This document shows positions 9,191 through 18,456 of a DNA stretch of 64,000 nucleotides, one piece after another; position 1 is the stretch's first letter, and every line of letters begins with the position of its first letter. The DNA is from Anabaena sp. UHCC 0187. GTDB taxonomy: Bacteria > Cyanobacteriota > Cyanobacteriia > Cyanobacteriales > Nostocaceae. Location of the stretch: the NCBI RefSeq assembly GCF_009712035.1, contig NZ_VILB01000013.1, positions 476,346 to 540,345 on the forward strand, given 5' to 3'. Under the pieces are notes generated by a model. It worked only from the letters and a program-made list of their open reading frames with translations. It had not been told where the DNA came from and made no database searches. Made by a program: the position numbers and the translations under genes.

Positions 9191-9880
9191 CTAATATTTC
9201 ATCAATTTTTCATCCTCAGAATCCACTAAATCCACACCAAATACTTCTGCAAAGCACTGATTTATAGAATAGCAGACTTGGTTACAAGTAATGCCGGGAA
9301 TCCATGCAGCTAAACTACTGACTGGTTTATCAGCAATTCCACAGGGGACAATTTGCTTAAATCCTGTCATGTCTGGACAAACATTTAAGGAAAAACCGTG
9401 CATGGTAATCCATTTACTCACTTTTATGCCTATGGCTGCAACTTTGTATCCTTCTAGCCAAACTCCGGTAAAACCCGGAAGCCGTTCTCCTTTCAAATCG
9501 TAATTTGCTAAAACGCGAATTAATACTTCCTCAAGTTGACGTAAGTACCAATGTAAATCTTGACGGTAACGACGCAAATTTAAAATGGGATAACCTACCA
9601 ATTGTCCGGGACAATGATAGGTAACTTCGCCACCTCTTTCAATGCGATGCACATCATAATTACTTTTGTCAATATTAAATTTTATAAATTCTGGGTTTGC
9701 TCCTGTCCCCAAGGTGTAAACAGGGGGATGTTCTAGTAAAATTAAGGCATCATCTAGTTCTGGGTTGTTAATGCGCTCTGCAACTAGCGATCGCTGCCAC
9801 TGATGAGCAGTTTCATAAGGCATTAAGCCAACATTATATAGTAAACAGCGGTACGGTTTAAATTGAGTGCTAGGAATCAT
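9191..9880 (-). CDS. lipB: Octanoyl-[acyl-carrier-protein]:protein N-octanoyltransferase
   Basis: LipB transfers octanoyl groups from acyl carrier protein to lipoate-dependent enzymes, the first step of endogenous lipoylation in the cytoplasm. Family signatures are present: [56 protein letters not shown] (with the catalytic Lys) and QIVPCGI (with the catalytic Cys). The ATG at 9880 (MIPSTQF) is preferred over an upstream in-frame start at 9934, which would add 18 hydrophobic residues absent from typical LipB. The resulting length of 229 residues is normal. It is transcribed away from lrtA. Confidence 0.95.
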   Translation of the reverse strand: MIPSTQFKPYRCLLYNVGLMPYETAHQWQRSLVAERINNPELDDALILLEHPPVYTLGTGANPEFIKFNIDKSNYDVHRIERGGEVTYHCPGQLVGYPILNLRRYRQDLHWYLRQLEEVLIRVLANYDLKGERLPGFTGVWLEGYKVAAIGIKVSKWITMHGFSLNVCPDMTGFKQIVPCGIADKPVSSLAAWIPGITCNQVCYSINQCFAEVFGVDLVDSEDEKLMKY

Positions 9881-9934
9881 CAGTGAATAGGTGATAAGCA
9901 AGAAAGACGCAAGAGGTAAGACACCCAATACCAA

Positions 9935-10478
9935 AAATATAGCGAATAAATGTCAAGCTATGCAAAGGATCTTAAAGGAACGTCAAGGAAATATATTTTA
10001 TAAACCACAAGGTGCTAGTTTGAATATATAACCTGAATGGGTGTTGGGAGGAAAGCATTAAGCTAAGACAATACCAGCTAATTTACTGACTGATAGCAAC
10101 TTTAAAATTTATTTGTATCAATCAGGATCAAATTTCCCAAAATGGTTGTATTCTCTATACAATAGTGAACAAGACTGGGGGACAAAAAAAGGGCAAGCAC
10201 TCCTATTTTGGTAAAGTTCCATAGAAGTAGGCGTTTAAAGGAAATATATCTCAAAAGGCCTAATTCAATAGTTTTGCTTCAACAGCCAATTTCTTGGTAA
10301 ACAGTTGGAAACAAGACGATAAATAGCGCAAACATGAAGATGTAAGAAGTGTTAAAAATGCTAAAAGGCAATGTCTTAAGAATAGGTAGCGATTTGTGCT
10401 GGTGGCAGTGATAGGCCTTACCGCAATTTCTATTCCTACCTAAAAACATCACATATAATATTGAGCGGGAGAGTTTAC
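9935..10478 (+). promoter_or_regulatory. Long leader/spacer between lipB and lrtA
   Basis: More than 500 bp separate two divergent genes and hold no open frame of note. Near the lrtA start, TAGGTAG (10383-10389) can pair with CTACCTA (10436-10442), and a GCGGGAGAG ribosome site (10465-10473) follows. Light-repressed lrtA mRNAs of cyanobacteria are known to carry long 5' untranslated regions that affect stability, so a structured leader is plausible here; transcript boundaries are not visible in sequence. Confidence 0.45.
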
Positions 10479-11108
10479 ATGAAGCTTGTCATCCACGGTA
10501 AAAATATTGAAATCACTGATGCAATCCGCGAATATGTGCATCAAAAGATTGAAAAAGCAGTTAGTCACTTCCAGAACATCACCAATCAAGTGGATGTCCA
10601 TTTAAGCGTAGCTCGCAATCCCCGAATAAGTACGAAGCAAGCGGCTGAAGTAACTATTTATGCTAATGGTAGTGTTATCCGTGCGGAAGAAAGCAGCGAA
10701 AGCTTATATGCAAGTATTGACTTAGTTGCAGATAAAATTACTCGGCAATTACGGAAATATAAGGAAAAAAGGCAGGATCATCAAACTCAACCTATATCAA
10801 CTAATGAAATAGTAGCACCAGAAACTGTTGCAGCGGATTTAATAGGCGATCGCATCGCTGAATTACCTGAAGAAGTTGTTCGTACCAAATACTTCTCCAT
10901 GCCGCCAATGACATTAGCAGAAGCGCAAGAACAATTGCAATTGGTGGGACATGACTTTTATATGTTTCATAATGCAGAAACCGGAGAGATTAACGTCATT
11001 TATGAACGTAATCACGGTGGTTTTGGAGTAATTCAACCCCGCAATAACGGTAATGGCAAAAATGGCAAATCAGCTAATGTTGGTGTAGCAGAAAAATCTA
11101 AAGTTTAA
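10479..11108 (+). CDS. lrtA: Long-form ribosome hibernation promoting factor (light-repressed protein A)
   Basis: LrtA/long HPF binds the 30S decoding site and promotes inactive 100S ribosome dimers in darkness or starvation. The N-terminal S30AE/YfiA domain runs from [20 protein letters not shown] to about residue 100. After a Gln/Thr-rich linker comes the C-terminal dimerisation domain, with [29 protein letters not shown] and [17 protein letters not shown]. The ATG at 10479 is chosen because a GGGAG ribosome site precedes it at good spacing; a TTG at 10461 would only add six residues. The last 15 residues are Asn/Gly/Lys-rich. It is convergent with prxQ across a strong hairpin. Confidence 0.95.
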   Translation: MKLVIHGKNIEITDAIREYVHQKIEKAVSHFQNITNQVDVHLSVARNPRISTKQAAEVTIYANGSVIRAEESSESLYASIDLVADKITRQLRKYKEKRQDHQTQPISTNEIVAPETVAADLIGDRIAELPEEVVRTKYFSMPPMTLAEAQEQLQLVGHDFYMFHNAETGEINVIYERNHGGFGVIQPRNNGNGKNGKSANVGVAEKSKV

Positions 11109-11120
11109 TTGTCGAGAGTC

Positions 11121-11153
11121 AGATCCCCAACTTCTTAGAGAAGTCGGGGATCT
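11121..11153. terminator. Hairpin between convergent lrtA and prxQ (dispersed repeat)
   Basis: AGATCCCC-AACTTCT ... AGAAGT-CGGGGATCT forms a long stem with a tiny loop and is followed by a T-rich stretch. Nearly the same element lies at 35391-35423, so a dispersed repeat seems to serve as a bidirectional terminator for the two convergent genes. Confidence 0.7.
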
Positions 11154-11170
11154 TATTTATAGTCAAAAAT

Positions 11171-11632
11171 TTATTTTGCTGCTAGTTGTTGCAGGGTTTT
11201 TAATGCTTCTTCAACGTGGCCTTTAAAATTCAACATGGAATCAAGCACATACTGAACCACACCATTTTGGTCAATCACATAGGTGACTCGGCCGGGAATA
11301 AAACCAAAAGCAGTAGTTGCACCATATTGTTTTCGCACTTTATCACCTTGATCACTTAAAAGTGTAAAAGGTAAATTGTGTTTATTTGCAAACTTTTGAT
11401 GAGAGTCGCTAGAGTCACCACTGACACCAATAACTTCAGCACCAGCGGCTTGAAATACTTCATATTGATCTCGAAAAGCGCAGGATTCTATAGTGCATCC
11501 TGGTGTATCGTCCTTGGGATAAAAATAAAGAACAACGGATTTTTTCCCCCGAAAGTCTCCCAGGCTAACATTGTCGCCATTTTGGGTAGGTAGACTAAAA
11601 TTAGGCGCGGTATCTCCAACTTTAATAGCCAT
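11171..11632 (-). CDS. Peroxiredoxin, BCP/PrxQ type
   Basis: Thiol peroxidase that reduces hydrogen and organic peroxides using thioredoxin. The peroxidatic Cys is in YPKDDTPGCTIESCAFRD, with the second Cys five residues later, the atypical 2-Cys PrxQ arrangement. GVSGDSSDSHQKFANKHNLP and LLSDQGDKVRKQYGA are further family blocks. The start is set at MAIKVGDTAPNF (ATG 11632), which is where PrxQ proteins begin; the in-frame codons upstream encode AT-rich repeat sequence (ATTCAAA units). It has 153 residues, is probably cytosolic and has no signal peptide. Confidence 0.95.
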   Translation of the reverse strand: MAIKVGDTAPNFSLPTQNGDNVSLGDFRGKKSVVLYFYPKDDTPGCTIESCAFRDQYEVFQAAGAEVIGVSGDSSDSHQKFANKHNLPFTLLSDQGDKVRKQYGATTAFGFIPGRVTYVIDQNGVVQYVLDSMLNFKGHVEEALKTLQQLAAK

Positions 11633-11759
11633 ATTCAAAAATTCAAAATTCAAACATTACTTAATAAAAGTTTACCTTGTAACTTAGCTTCTAGAATTTT
11701 CCTTGATTAAAGTGCATCGGAAGGAGTAAGGTGAGATTCTCAAATAAGATATTCCGTCT

Positions 11760-12890
11760 ATGCGTCTGAGTTCCCTTGATGTGTTTCGTGGTATTACCAT
11801 CGCTGCGATGATTCTGGCTAATATGGCAGGAGTTGCAGATGATGTTTATCGTTCCCTGAGTCATGCCGAATGGCACGGTTGTACACCCACTGACTTAATA
11901 TTTCCCTTCTTTTTATTCATTGTTGGTGTAGCAATGACGTTTTCTCTGTCAAAGTACACCGCAGAGAACAAACCTACCCAAGCAGTTTACTTACGCATTC
12001 TGCGCCGCACTGCGATTCTGTTTATATTGGGTTTAGTATTAAATGGTTTTTGGAATAAAGGTGTTTGGACTTTTGATTTAAGTAGTATCCGCTTGATGGG
12101 GGTATTGCAAAGGATTGCTTTAACTTATCTGTTTGCATCTTTAATAGTTTTAAAATTACCTCGCAAAAGTCAATGGCTAGTAGCAGGAGGATTACTAATT
12201 GCTTATTGGTTGACAATGATGTATATTCCTGTTCCTGATTATGGTGCAGGAGTGTTAACGCGAGAAGGTAATTTTGGCGCATTTATTGATAGATTAATTA
12301 TTCCCAAAGCACATCTATATAAAGGTGATGGGTTTAATTTTATGGGAGATCCTGAAGGACTTTTTAGCACTATTCCGGCAATAGTTAGCGTTTTAGCCGG
12401 TTATTTTACTGGGGAATGGATTAAAGATAAAAAACAGGCTACTTCACAAACTAGTATGGATTTAGTATTATTTGGTTTGTGTTGTTTGGTAATTGCAATT
12501 ATTTGGGATGTGGCATTTCCCATGAATAAGAAAATTTGGACGAGTTCCTATGTTTTATTTACCACTGGTTGGGCGTTAATGTTATTAGCAGCTTGTTATG
12601 AGTTGATAGAAGTAAGGGTAATAAAACGCTGGAGTAAGCCATTTGAGATAATGGGCTTAAATGCGATCGCTCTTTTTGTTGCTTCTGTATTCCTGATTAA
12701 AATCACAGCTAAAACCCAAATCGGTACAGGTGAAAGCGCTGTTAGTATCTATAATTGGATTTACCAAAATATCTTTGCATTTTGGGCAGGAAATTTCAAC
12801 GGCTCATTTTTGTTTGCACTTGTTACCCTGTTATTGTGGTATGGTGTTGCTGTTTTAATGTATCAGAAACGTTGGTTTATTAAAGTGTAA
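11760..12890 (+). CDS. Multispanning acyltransferase-like protein (heparan-alpha-glucosaminide N-acetyltransferase/YeiB-like family)
   Basis: The N-terminus MRLSSLDVFRGITIAAMIL, then HAEWHGCTPTDLIFPFFLFI, is the signature of the HGSNAT/DUF1624-DUF5009 membrane family. I count about ten hydrophobic segments over 376 residues. In the eukaryotic enzyme the family moves an acetyl group across a membrane; in bacteria the acceptor, probably a cell-envelope sugar, is unknown. The conserved His in the first cytoplasmic or luminal loop is present. It stands alone between prxQ and a convergent operon, with a hairpin repeat at its 3' end. Confidence 0.85.
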   Translation: MRLSSLDVFRGITIAAMILANMAGVADDVYRSLSHAEWHGCTPTDLIFPFFLFIVGVAMTFSLSKYTAENKPTQAVYLRILRRTAILFILGLVLNGFWNKGVWTFDLSSIRLMGVLQRIALTYLFASLIVLKLPRKSQWLVAGGLLIAYWLTMMYIPVPDYGAGVLTREGNFGAFIDRLIIPKAHLYKGDGFNFMGDPEGLFSTIPAIVSVLAGYFTGEWIKDKKQATSQTSMDLVLFGLCCLVIAIIWDVAFPMNKKIWTSSYVLFTTGWALMLLAACYELIEVRVIKRWSKPFEIMGLNAIALFVASVFLIKITAKTQIGTGESAVSIYNWIYQNIFAFWAGNFNGSFLFALVTLLLWYGVAVLMYQKRWFIKV

Positions 12891-12904
12891 ATAAAACTCT
12901 TGTG

Positions 12905-12925
12905 GGACAGGCATCTTGCCTGTCC
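12905..12925. repeat. Hairpin repeat GGACAGGC-ATCTT-GCCTGTCC
   Basis: An 8-bp perfect stem with a 5-base loop lies between two convergent genes and is related to the inverted repeat at 8679-8738. It could act as a weak terminator. Confidence 0.6.
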
Positions 12926-12951
12926 AATATTTTGTTATAAGTTGAAAAAAT

Positions 12952-14460
12952 CTACCGTTTTCGACGTTTTACACCACCAGGGCGTTTTACCCCAAATCCA
13001 TACATATAAATTTCAGGCATATTAACACGCTTATCAGAACGGTTTTCGATAATTCCCAGTTGCAACAAATAGCGCATAATTTCCTCCGATTTTGAAGTGG
13101 GTGGTTGTTTTCCAACTTCTTCACTCCATGTTGTATTTTTAAGTTTATCTAGGAAAATTCCTTCTTCAACAGGAACTTTCAGACCATTCAAGCTGTTTTT
13201 CAGAGGTTCTAACCAAGGATATTCATCGACTAATTCTCCAATTCTATATTCAGAAATATCAACAAGTGCGGCTTGTAAATCAGAAGGAGTTAGTAGGGTA
13301 TCTCCAGTTAAATTTTGCATATCAGATTCATCTATTCTCCGCTGCGCTGGTAATGAAAACAGCTTTAAAAATGCGCGGGGATAAATTCTTCCTCCAGAAT
13401 CTTTAAGATGATTAGGAATCCAAAGATGTGTATATCCCTTTCTAGGATTGTCACCCATGAATCTACTAATTATTCTGCCGATCATAAATTCATGAGAAAG
13501 TTCGTTGGAAGTGATAATTATTCCCAAAGGTGTGTTAGTTTCTTTGAGAAAATTTGGTGATATACTACGCAAATATTCAGCCATTTCTTGACCAGAATTT
13601 GCTAATCTTTTGAAAAGTAGTTGATATAACCATGAATCTTTCCATTCCAAATTAATTTGATAGGCTTTTAACTTAGAAGCATCAGGGAAACTTAAAAAAT
13701 CTTCTCGAAAAAGATCGGTACGTAAAAAAATCTTGGGTCTAATTCTTTCCCAACGCCGCCAATTATCTAACCAAAAAGCTAAAAGTTGACGAATAGGAGC
13801 AGCTAATTGATGATATGAAGATCCTAATCTATCTAATTCATCATAAGTAATAAATAACCATTCATCTGATTCAATTAATTTTTTATCTAACAAATCTAAA
13901 GCATAATTGATTCTTTCTATATTTTGACACACAAGAGGAAACCAAGCAGATAATAGAGGTAACTTATTGATTAATAATTCACGAGTTTCTAAAGGTATTT
14001 CATCAGACCAATCACTTTTTAATATTACTTGATCTTGGCTCAAAATTCTTCCTAACATTAAACCAATCCAAAATGCACACCAATCAATATTACTAGCATT
14101 TTGCATCTGTGCTTCTATATTCATCTGTGCAGGAAATGTTTTTTCCTGTTGTCTAGTCCGTCCAAAAGAGGCAATCCATGTTGTTTTGTCTAAATCATCT
14201 AAAGCTCTAATTTTTAAATTTTCTACGAGTATACGTCGTCCTGAAGGAATGGCTAATAAACGAAATAATTCAGTTTTACCTGCTCCCTTTCCTCCTAATA
14301 TTAAAAGTGTATCTCTTTCTAAAACTTGGCGATAGTTGGGAATAGGCAGAAAGTTTTTGAGAAAAACATCATCATTATTACTTTCGGTTTCTGCTGTTGC
14401 ATTTCCTGGCGCTATATTAGACATTAATTCTAACAGTTTTTGTCTATCAAAATTACTCAT
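12952..14460 (-). CDS. P-loop ATPase, third gene of the HEPN/KGGVGR operon
   Basis: This 502-residue protein has a clear Walker A motif, LLILGGKGAGKTELFRLLA (GGKGAGKT at residues 56-63), and a Walker-B-like LFITYDELDRLG (about 213-224). A basic RPKIFLRTDLFREDF segment (about 250) looks like a sensor region. The rest is helical with a very basic C-terminal tail (GVKRPGGVKRRKR). I recognise no named family beyond STAND/AAA-like P-loop NTPases. Its ATG overlaps the stop of the ParA-like gene upstream by 4 bp, showing tight translational coupling. It is likely the sensor or motor partner of the KGGVGR ATPase; the function is unproven. Confidence 0.8.
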   Translation of the reverse strand: MSNFDRQKLLELMSNIAPGNATAETESNNDDVFLKNFLPIPNYRQVLERDTLLILGGKGAGKTELFRLLAIPSGRRILVENLKIRALDDLDKTTWIASFGRTRQQEKTFPAQMNIEAQMQNASNIDWCAFWIGLMLGRILSQDQVILKSDWSDEIPLETRELLINKLPLLSAWFPLVCQNIERINYALDLLDKKLIESDEWLFITYDELDRLGSSYHQLAAPIRQLLAFWLDNWRRWERIRPKIFLRTDLFREDFLSFPDASKLKAYQINLEWKDSWLYQLLFKRLANSGQEMAEYLRSISPNFLKETNTPLGIIITSNELSHEFMIGRIISRFMGDNPRKGYTHLWIPNHLKDSGGRIYPRAFLKLFSLPAQRRIDESDMQNLTGDTLLTPSDLQAALVDISEYRIGELVDEYPWLEPLKNSLNGLKVPVEEGIFLDKLKNTTWSEEVGKQPPTSKSEEIMRYLLQLGIIENRSDKRVNMPEIYMYGFGVKRPGGVKRRKR

Positions 14461-15875
14461 ATTATTTCCTCTTCTGTCTGGTTAAATCTTTTGTTGAATC
14501 TTATACAAAGCCTTTCAGCAATTTTTTGATAATCTTCATTAGTCATCAAAGCTACAAGTTGTTCCAACCGATCCGATTCTTCTTGACTTTCATCACGAAT
14601 AAATAAACTAATATCTCCTTGTAATTCATCTTTCAAAGGCAGTATTATAGGTGAAAAAGGTTCATTAATATCATCGGGGTTGGGTACAACTTCACCTTCA
14701 TAATAGTAGTTTTCTTGAAATGCTATATATGCCTGTTCTTTAAATGCTCTTAATTCTTCATTTCTTCGTCTTTCTAAACTAGCCAGAGCCATAGCATGAA
14801 CTAATACTACAGGTAGTTGTTCTCTCTCTTCTGATAATGGTCGAGATAAACGACGAATAACATGAGTTAAACCAGCCCAACTTTGCCGAGATTGTCTACC
14901 AAATATAACTGCGGCGTGAGATAAATCAGTTAATGCTAATCCTCCAATATCATGAAATCCTGCTCTGGAATCTAAGAGAATGAAATCAAGAGGTTTAACA
15001 GCACTTTCTAGTTCTTTCAGCATTCCCTTAAAAGTTTCAGGAAGTTGATGATCTACTAAATTTTGAAAATCTAGCCTTGCTAATTTTTCTAAGTAATTAG
15101 AATCTACATTTCCCGCAGTAAATAAATGTATTTGTCCTCCTGAATTTCCGAGTAATAGTGGATTATTAATTGGTAAAATATGATCTCTTAAAGACCAATT
15201 TCTACTTTGAATTTTTTTCTCTAACAAATAATCAATAACCCCAAAAGGCTTTGGATTATTTGGAGAAAATATTGAGGATAAGCCAGGAGCTTCTAAATCC
15301 AAATCTACTATAGCTACCCGGTGTCCATTACGAGCTAAAGTAAGTGCAGTAGCGACTAATGCTGTAGTTCTACCCACACCACCTTTAAATGAGAAAAAAG
15401 TAACAATTGCTGGTTTATGTTCCTGATAAACAAGTTGTATTTTCCAAGGAAGATTACCTGAATTCTCATTAGTCCATGTATGTTTAGCAATATGGCGCTC
15501 TAGTATATACAAACGAGGAGAGAGACCTTCATCATCCTGTTCAATAGCAATAGTATCATCATTCCATTCGGCTTCAATTCTCTGGTTTTTGATGACATCA
15601 ATTAATGCTTTGTAACCATCTTTATTACCTTGTGGCAACCAAATATCTTTACCATAGTAAGAACCAAGTTTTTGCTCTAGATATTGATCTAACTTATCTA
15701 TGTCTATTTGTTCAGGTATAAAATTTGTTTTTGGTTCAAGGAAAAGCCGAATCTTACCATAAACATCACGAATGATAGTTACAGATTTCAGATTAGGTAT
15801 TAAATTTAATACTAAATCTGGTTCTTTAAAGCATTCTTCTACTTTTGTAAAAGTATCACCGAAACTAATCGCCAT
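14457..15875 (-). CDS. ParA/MinD-like ATPase with KGGVGR Walker A variant
   Basis: The deviant Walker A motif FFSFKGGVGRTTALVATAL (KGGVGRT at 164-170) has Arg where ParA/MinD proteins have Lys-Thr (KGGVGKT). The KGG signature Lys is kept, and DLDLEAPGLS (191-200) is the ParA switch I/Walker A' region, followed by FILLDSRAGFHDIGG. The N-terminal 150 residues form a separate domain (SVTIIRDVYGKIRLFLEP) of unknown family. ParA relatives with a KGGVGR motif are typically not chromosome-partition proteins and occur in accessory operons. The gene starts 3 nt after the HEPN gene and overlaps the P-loop gene, so all three are probably one transcript. Confidence 0.85.
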   Translation of the reverse strand: MAISFGDTFTKVEECFKEPDLVLNLIPNLKSVTIIRDVYGKIRLFLEPKTNFIPEQIDIDKLDQYLEQKLGSYYGKDIWLPQGNKDGYKALIDVIKNQRIEAEWNDDTIAIEQDDEGLSPRLYILERHIAKHTWTNENSGNLPWKIQLVYQEHKPAIVTFFSFKGGVGRTTALVATALTLARNGHRVAIVDLDLEAPGLSSIFSPNNPKPFGVIDYLLEKKIQSRNWSLRDHILPINNPLLLGNSGGQIHLFTAGNVDSNYLEKLARLDFQNLVDHQLPETFKGMLKELESAVKPLDFILLDSRAGFHDIGGLALTDLSHAAVIFGRQSRQSWAGLTHVIRRLSRPLSEEREQLPVVLVHAMALASLERRRNEELRAFKEQAYIAFQENYYYEGEVVPNPDDINEPFSPIILPLKDELQGDISLFIRDESQEESDRLEQLVALMTNEDYQKIAERLCIRFNKRFNQTEEEII

Positions 15876-15878
15876 TCT

Positions 15879-16313
15879 CTAAAGTTCCTTACTACTAAGT
15901 ATGCCATCTAGAATAAGTTTAGGTATAATCTCCTGATAAATTTCTTCTGCTCGGTTAACTGCTTGCTCTGCTTGAGTTTGATTCCAAAGTCCTGATTGAT
16001 CATAGCGTCTTTCTGGATGATCTTTATCTAGCACAGTTCCCGTTGTTCGAGAAGCTGGCAGTTGCATATCAAGCACTGGATACATTAAGCGTAGTCTATC
16101 CATTGCTTTACCTTGAAGTTCTGTTAAATCATGACCATACTTTTTAACTGCTGTTTTACCTTCAGGAATATATACTTCTACTAATACTTTAAACCCACAT
16201 TCAACGACATAACCCGCAAGATATACCGCATTATCCCATCGTTGCTTATCTAACAATATTTTCGCATCATGTAAATGCCTTCCTGCTGCTTGTGGAAAAG
16301 AATCTTCTGACAA
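15879..16313 (-). CDS. HEPN-domain protein
   Basis: A 144-residue all-helical HEPN protein. The block DNAVYLAGYVVECGFKVLV is the characteristic first pair of helices (A-x-x-L-A-G-x-x-V-E-C-x-x-K), followed by YGHDLTELQGKAM and a C-terminal helix EQAVNRAEEIYQEIIPKL. A canonical RNase motif R-x4-6-H is not obvious; the HPERRYD segment is the nearest basic cluster, so nuclease activity is uncertain. It starts with TTG at 16313, supported by an AAGGAG ribosome site a few bases upstream. As first gene of the operon it could be the effector, or a subunit sensing nucleic acid. Confidence 0.8.
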   Translation of the reverse strand: MSEDSFPQAAGRHLHDAKILLDKQRWDNAVYLAGYVVECGFKVLVEVYIPEGKTAVKKYGHDLTELQGKAMDRLRLMYPVLDMQLPASRTTGTVLDKDHPERRYDQSGLWNQTQAEQAVNRAEEIYQEIIPKLILDGILSSKEL

Positions 16314-16363
16314 AATTACTCCTTAATAATTGCTTTCAAAAAAATATATGAATCCCAAATATG

Positions 16364-16384
16364 AGTCCGCACAGGCGGACTTTT
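16364..16384. repeat. Hairpin AGTCCGC-ACAG-GCGGACT upstream of the HEPN operon
   Basis: A 7-bp GC-rich stem lies between the obg stop and the HEPN start and is followed by TTT on the plus strand. On the minus strand, where both genes lie, no T run follows, so it is more likely a repeat than the obg terminator. Confidence 0.5.
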
Positions 16385-16407
16385 AATCAATAAAATCAAC
16401 CCATCAA

Positions 16408-17442
<1,035 letters not shown>

Positions 17443-17444
17443 TT

Positions 17445-17482
17445 AGTTGTCAGTTGTCAGTGGTCAGTTGTCAGTTGTCAAT
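17445..17482. repeat. Heptanucleotide tandem repeat (AGTTGTC)n
   Basis: About five copies of a 7-nt unit (AGTTGTC, with one variant AGTGGTC) lie just upstream of obg on its promoter side. It belongs to the same class of 7-nt repeats as those at 24031, 50690, 56219 and 62758. Confidence 0.8.
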
Positions 17483-17512
17483 TACGCTAACAATTGACTA
17501 CTAACAACTAAT

Positions 17513-18187
17513 TTAAATATAAGGTGTAACATCCTCGCCACAGTCATCTGCTAGATAGGAAAGGGCGCGGAAGCGTAAACCTACCATTTGTTCATAAAGG
17601 GGGTTAATTTTACACAGTGGGGGAATATGAACGATTTTCCGGCCAAATAGAGTTACGTCTCTTTCAAAGGGACACTGGGAAGGAATCATCTTACACAAAA
17701 ACCGGGCAACTCTGGGATCTTGAATATCCAAACCGTCTAACCAGTGACGCAAGGGACTTAAAGCGTCTGGGTGTGGGGCTTGAAGTCCAGCCGATGGGAA
17801 ATCGTTTGTTTGTGCGGTATCTTCTAGGGTATGACGTAAGGCTGTGAGTAAACTTTCTTGCAGTTCTAATTTTTGACACAATTGCTGAAGCAAGTCATCT
17901 TCACTCGGAGAATATATACCATCAGCGATCGCTACCATTACCGCTGTCCGCAAGAAATTTTCCGCTACAGGCGTACCTTTACCCAATATAGCCGCTAATT
18001 CATCTGGTTCAATGATCTCCAGGGAATCCCAGTTAATCGAAGGGGCTAGTTCATCTTTGGTAAGATTAGTAATTAATTCCTGTTCTTGAGTATCAAAATT
18101 ACCATCAGCCCAAGCAATAGTCAGTAATCCACGTAACCAAGCAATAATTTGTTCGTTACTGTAAGGGGTTTGAGCAGTAGTTGTCAT
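17513..18187 (-). CDS. TerB-like domain protein with Mo-dependent nitrogenase C-terminal domain
   Basis: The N-terminal half (about residues 1-125) is a TerB-type helical domain, with the repeated acidic pattern LLTIAWADGNFDTQEQELI and AVMVAIADGIYSPSEDDLL. The C-terminal part (about 145-224), including DPRVARFLCKMIPSQCPFER and PPLCKINPLYEQMVGLRFRA, is the domain that databases call Mo-dependent nitrogenase C-terminal. Despite that name it is found in many cyanobacteria outside nif clusters and its role is unknown. Two conserved Cys and the pattern CPFER might bind metal; that is inference. It is monocistronic and downstream of a 269-bp spacer. Confidence 0.85.
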   Translation of the reverse strand: MTTTAQTPYSNEQIIAWLRGLLTIAWADGNFDTQEQELITNLTKDELAPSINWDSLEIIEPDELAAILGKGTPVAENFLRTAVMVAIADGIYSPSEDDLLQQLCQKLELQESLLTALRHTLEDTAQTNDFPSAGLQAPHPDALSPLRHWLDGLDIQDPRVARFLCKMIPSQCPFERDVTLFGRKIVHIPPLCKINPLYEQMVGLRFRALSYLADDCGEDVTPYI

Positions 18188-18456
18188 AAAAACTCAGTCC
18201 TTGTAATTTTTATTAGTCAATATTAAGTTAGCCTGAAAAGGACTAAAGTTCTGTACATTTAACTGGCAAAAATAAAGGAATTTAGCTTGAGTTGAGCGAC
18301 TCTTAACCCAACATAATCAGGAATTTTTTTGGGTTTCCTTACGTCAACCTAACCTACGAGATAACGACTTTTTAGCCTTAACTAAGCAGTATTGATTCAC
18401 AACGGCATAAAATATGGATATAATTGATTATATTTATCATTAATTAGGTATAAAGT
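18188..18456. other. Divergent spacer between the TerB-like gene and the GCS2-family gene
   Basis: This 269-bp AT-rich region between divergent genes should contain both promoters. TATGGATATAATTGATTATATT near 18413-18432 includes a TATAAT-like hexamer about 25 bp before the ATG at 18457, a possible -10 box. Nothing else stands out. Confidence 0.35.

Noticed and set aside
9085..9267. 60-codon rightward frame
   Set aside because: Overlaps the 3' part of lipB on the opposite strand, is His/Asp-rich by chance and has no known domain.
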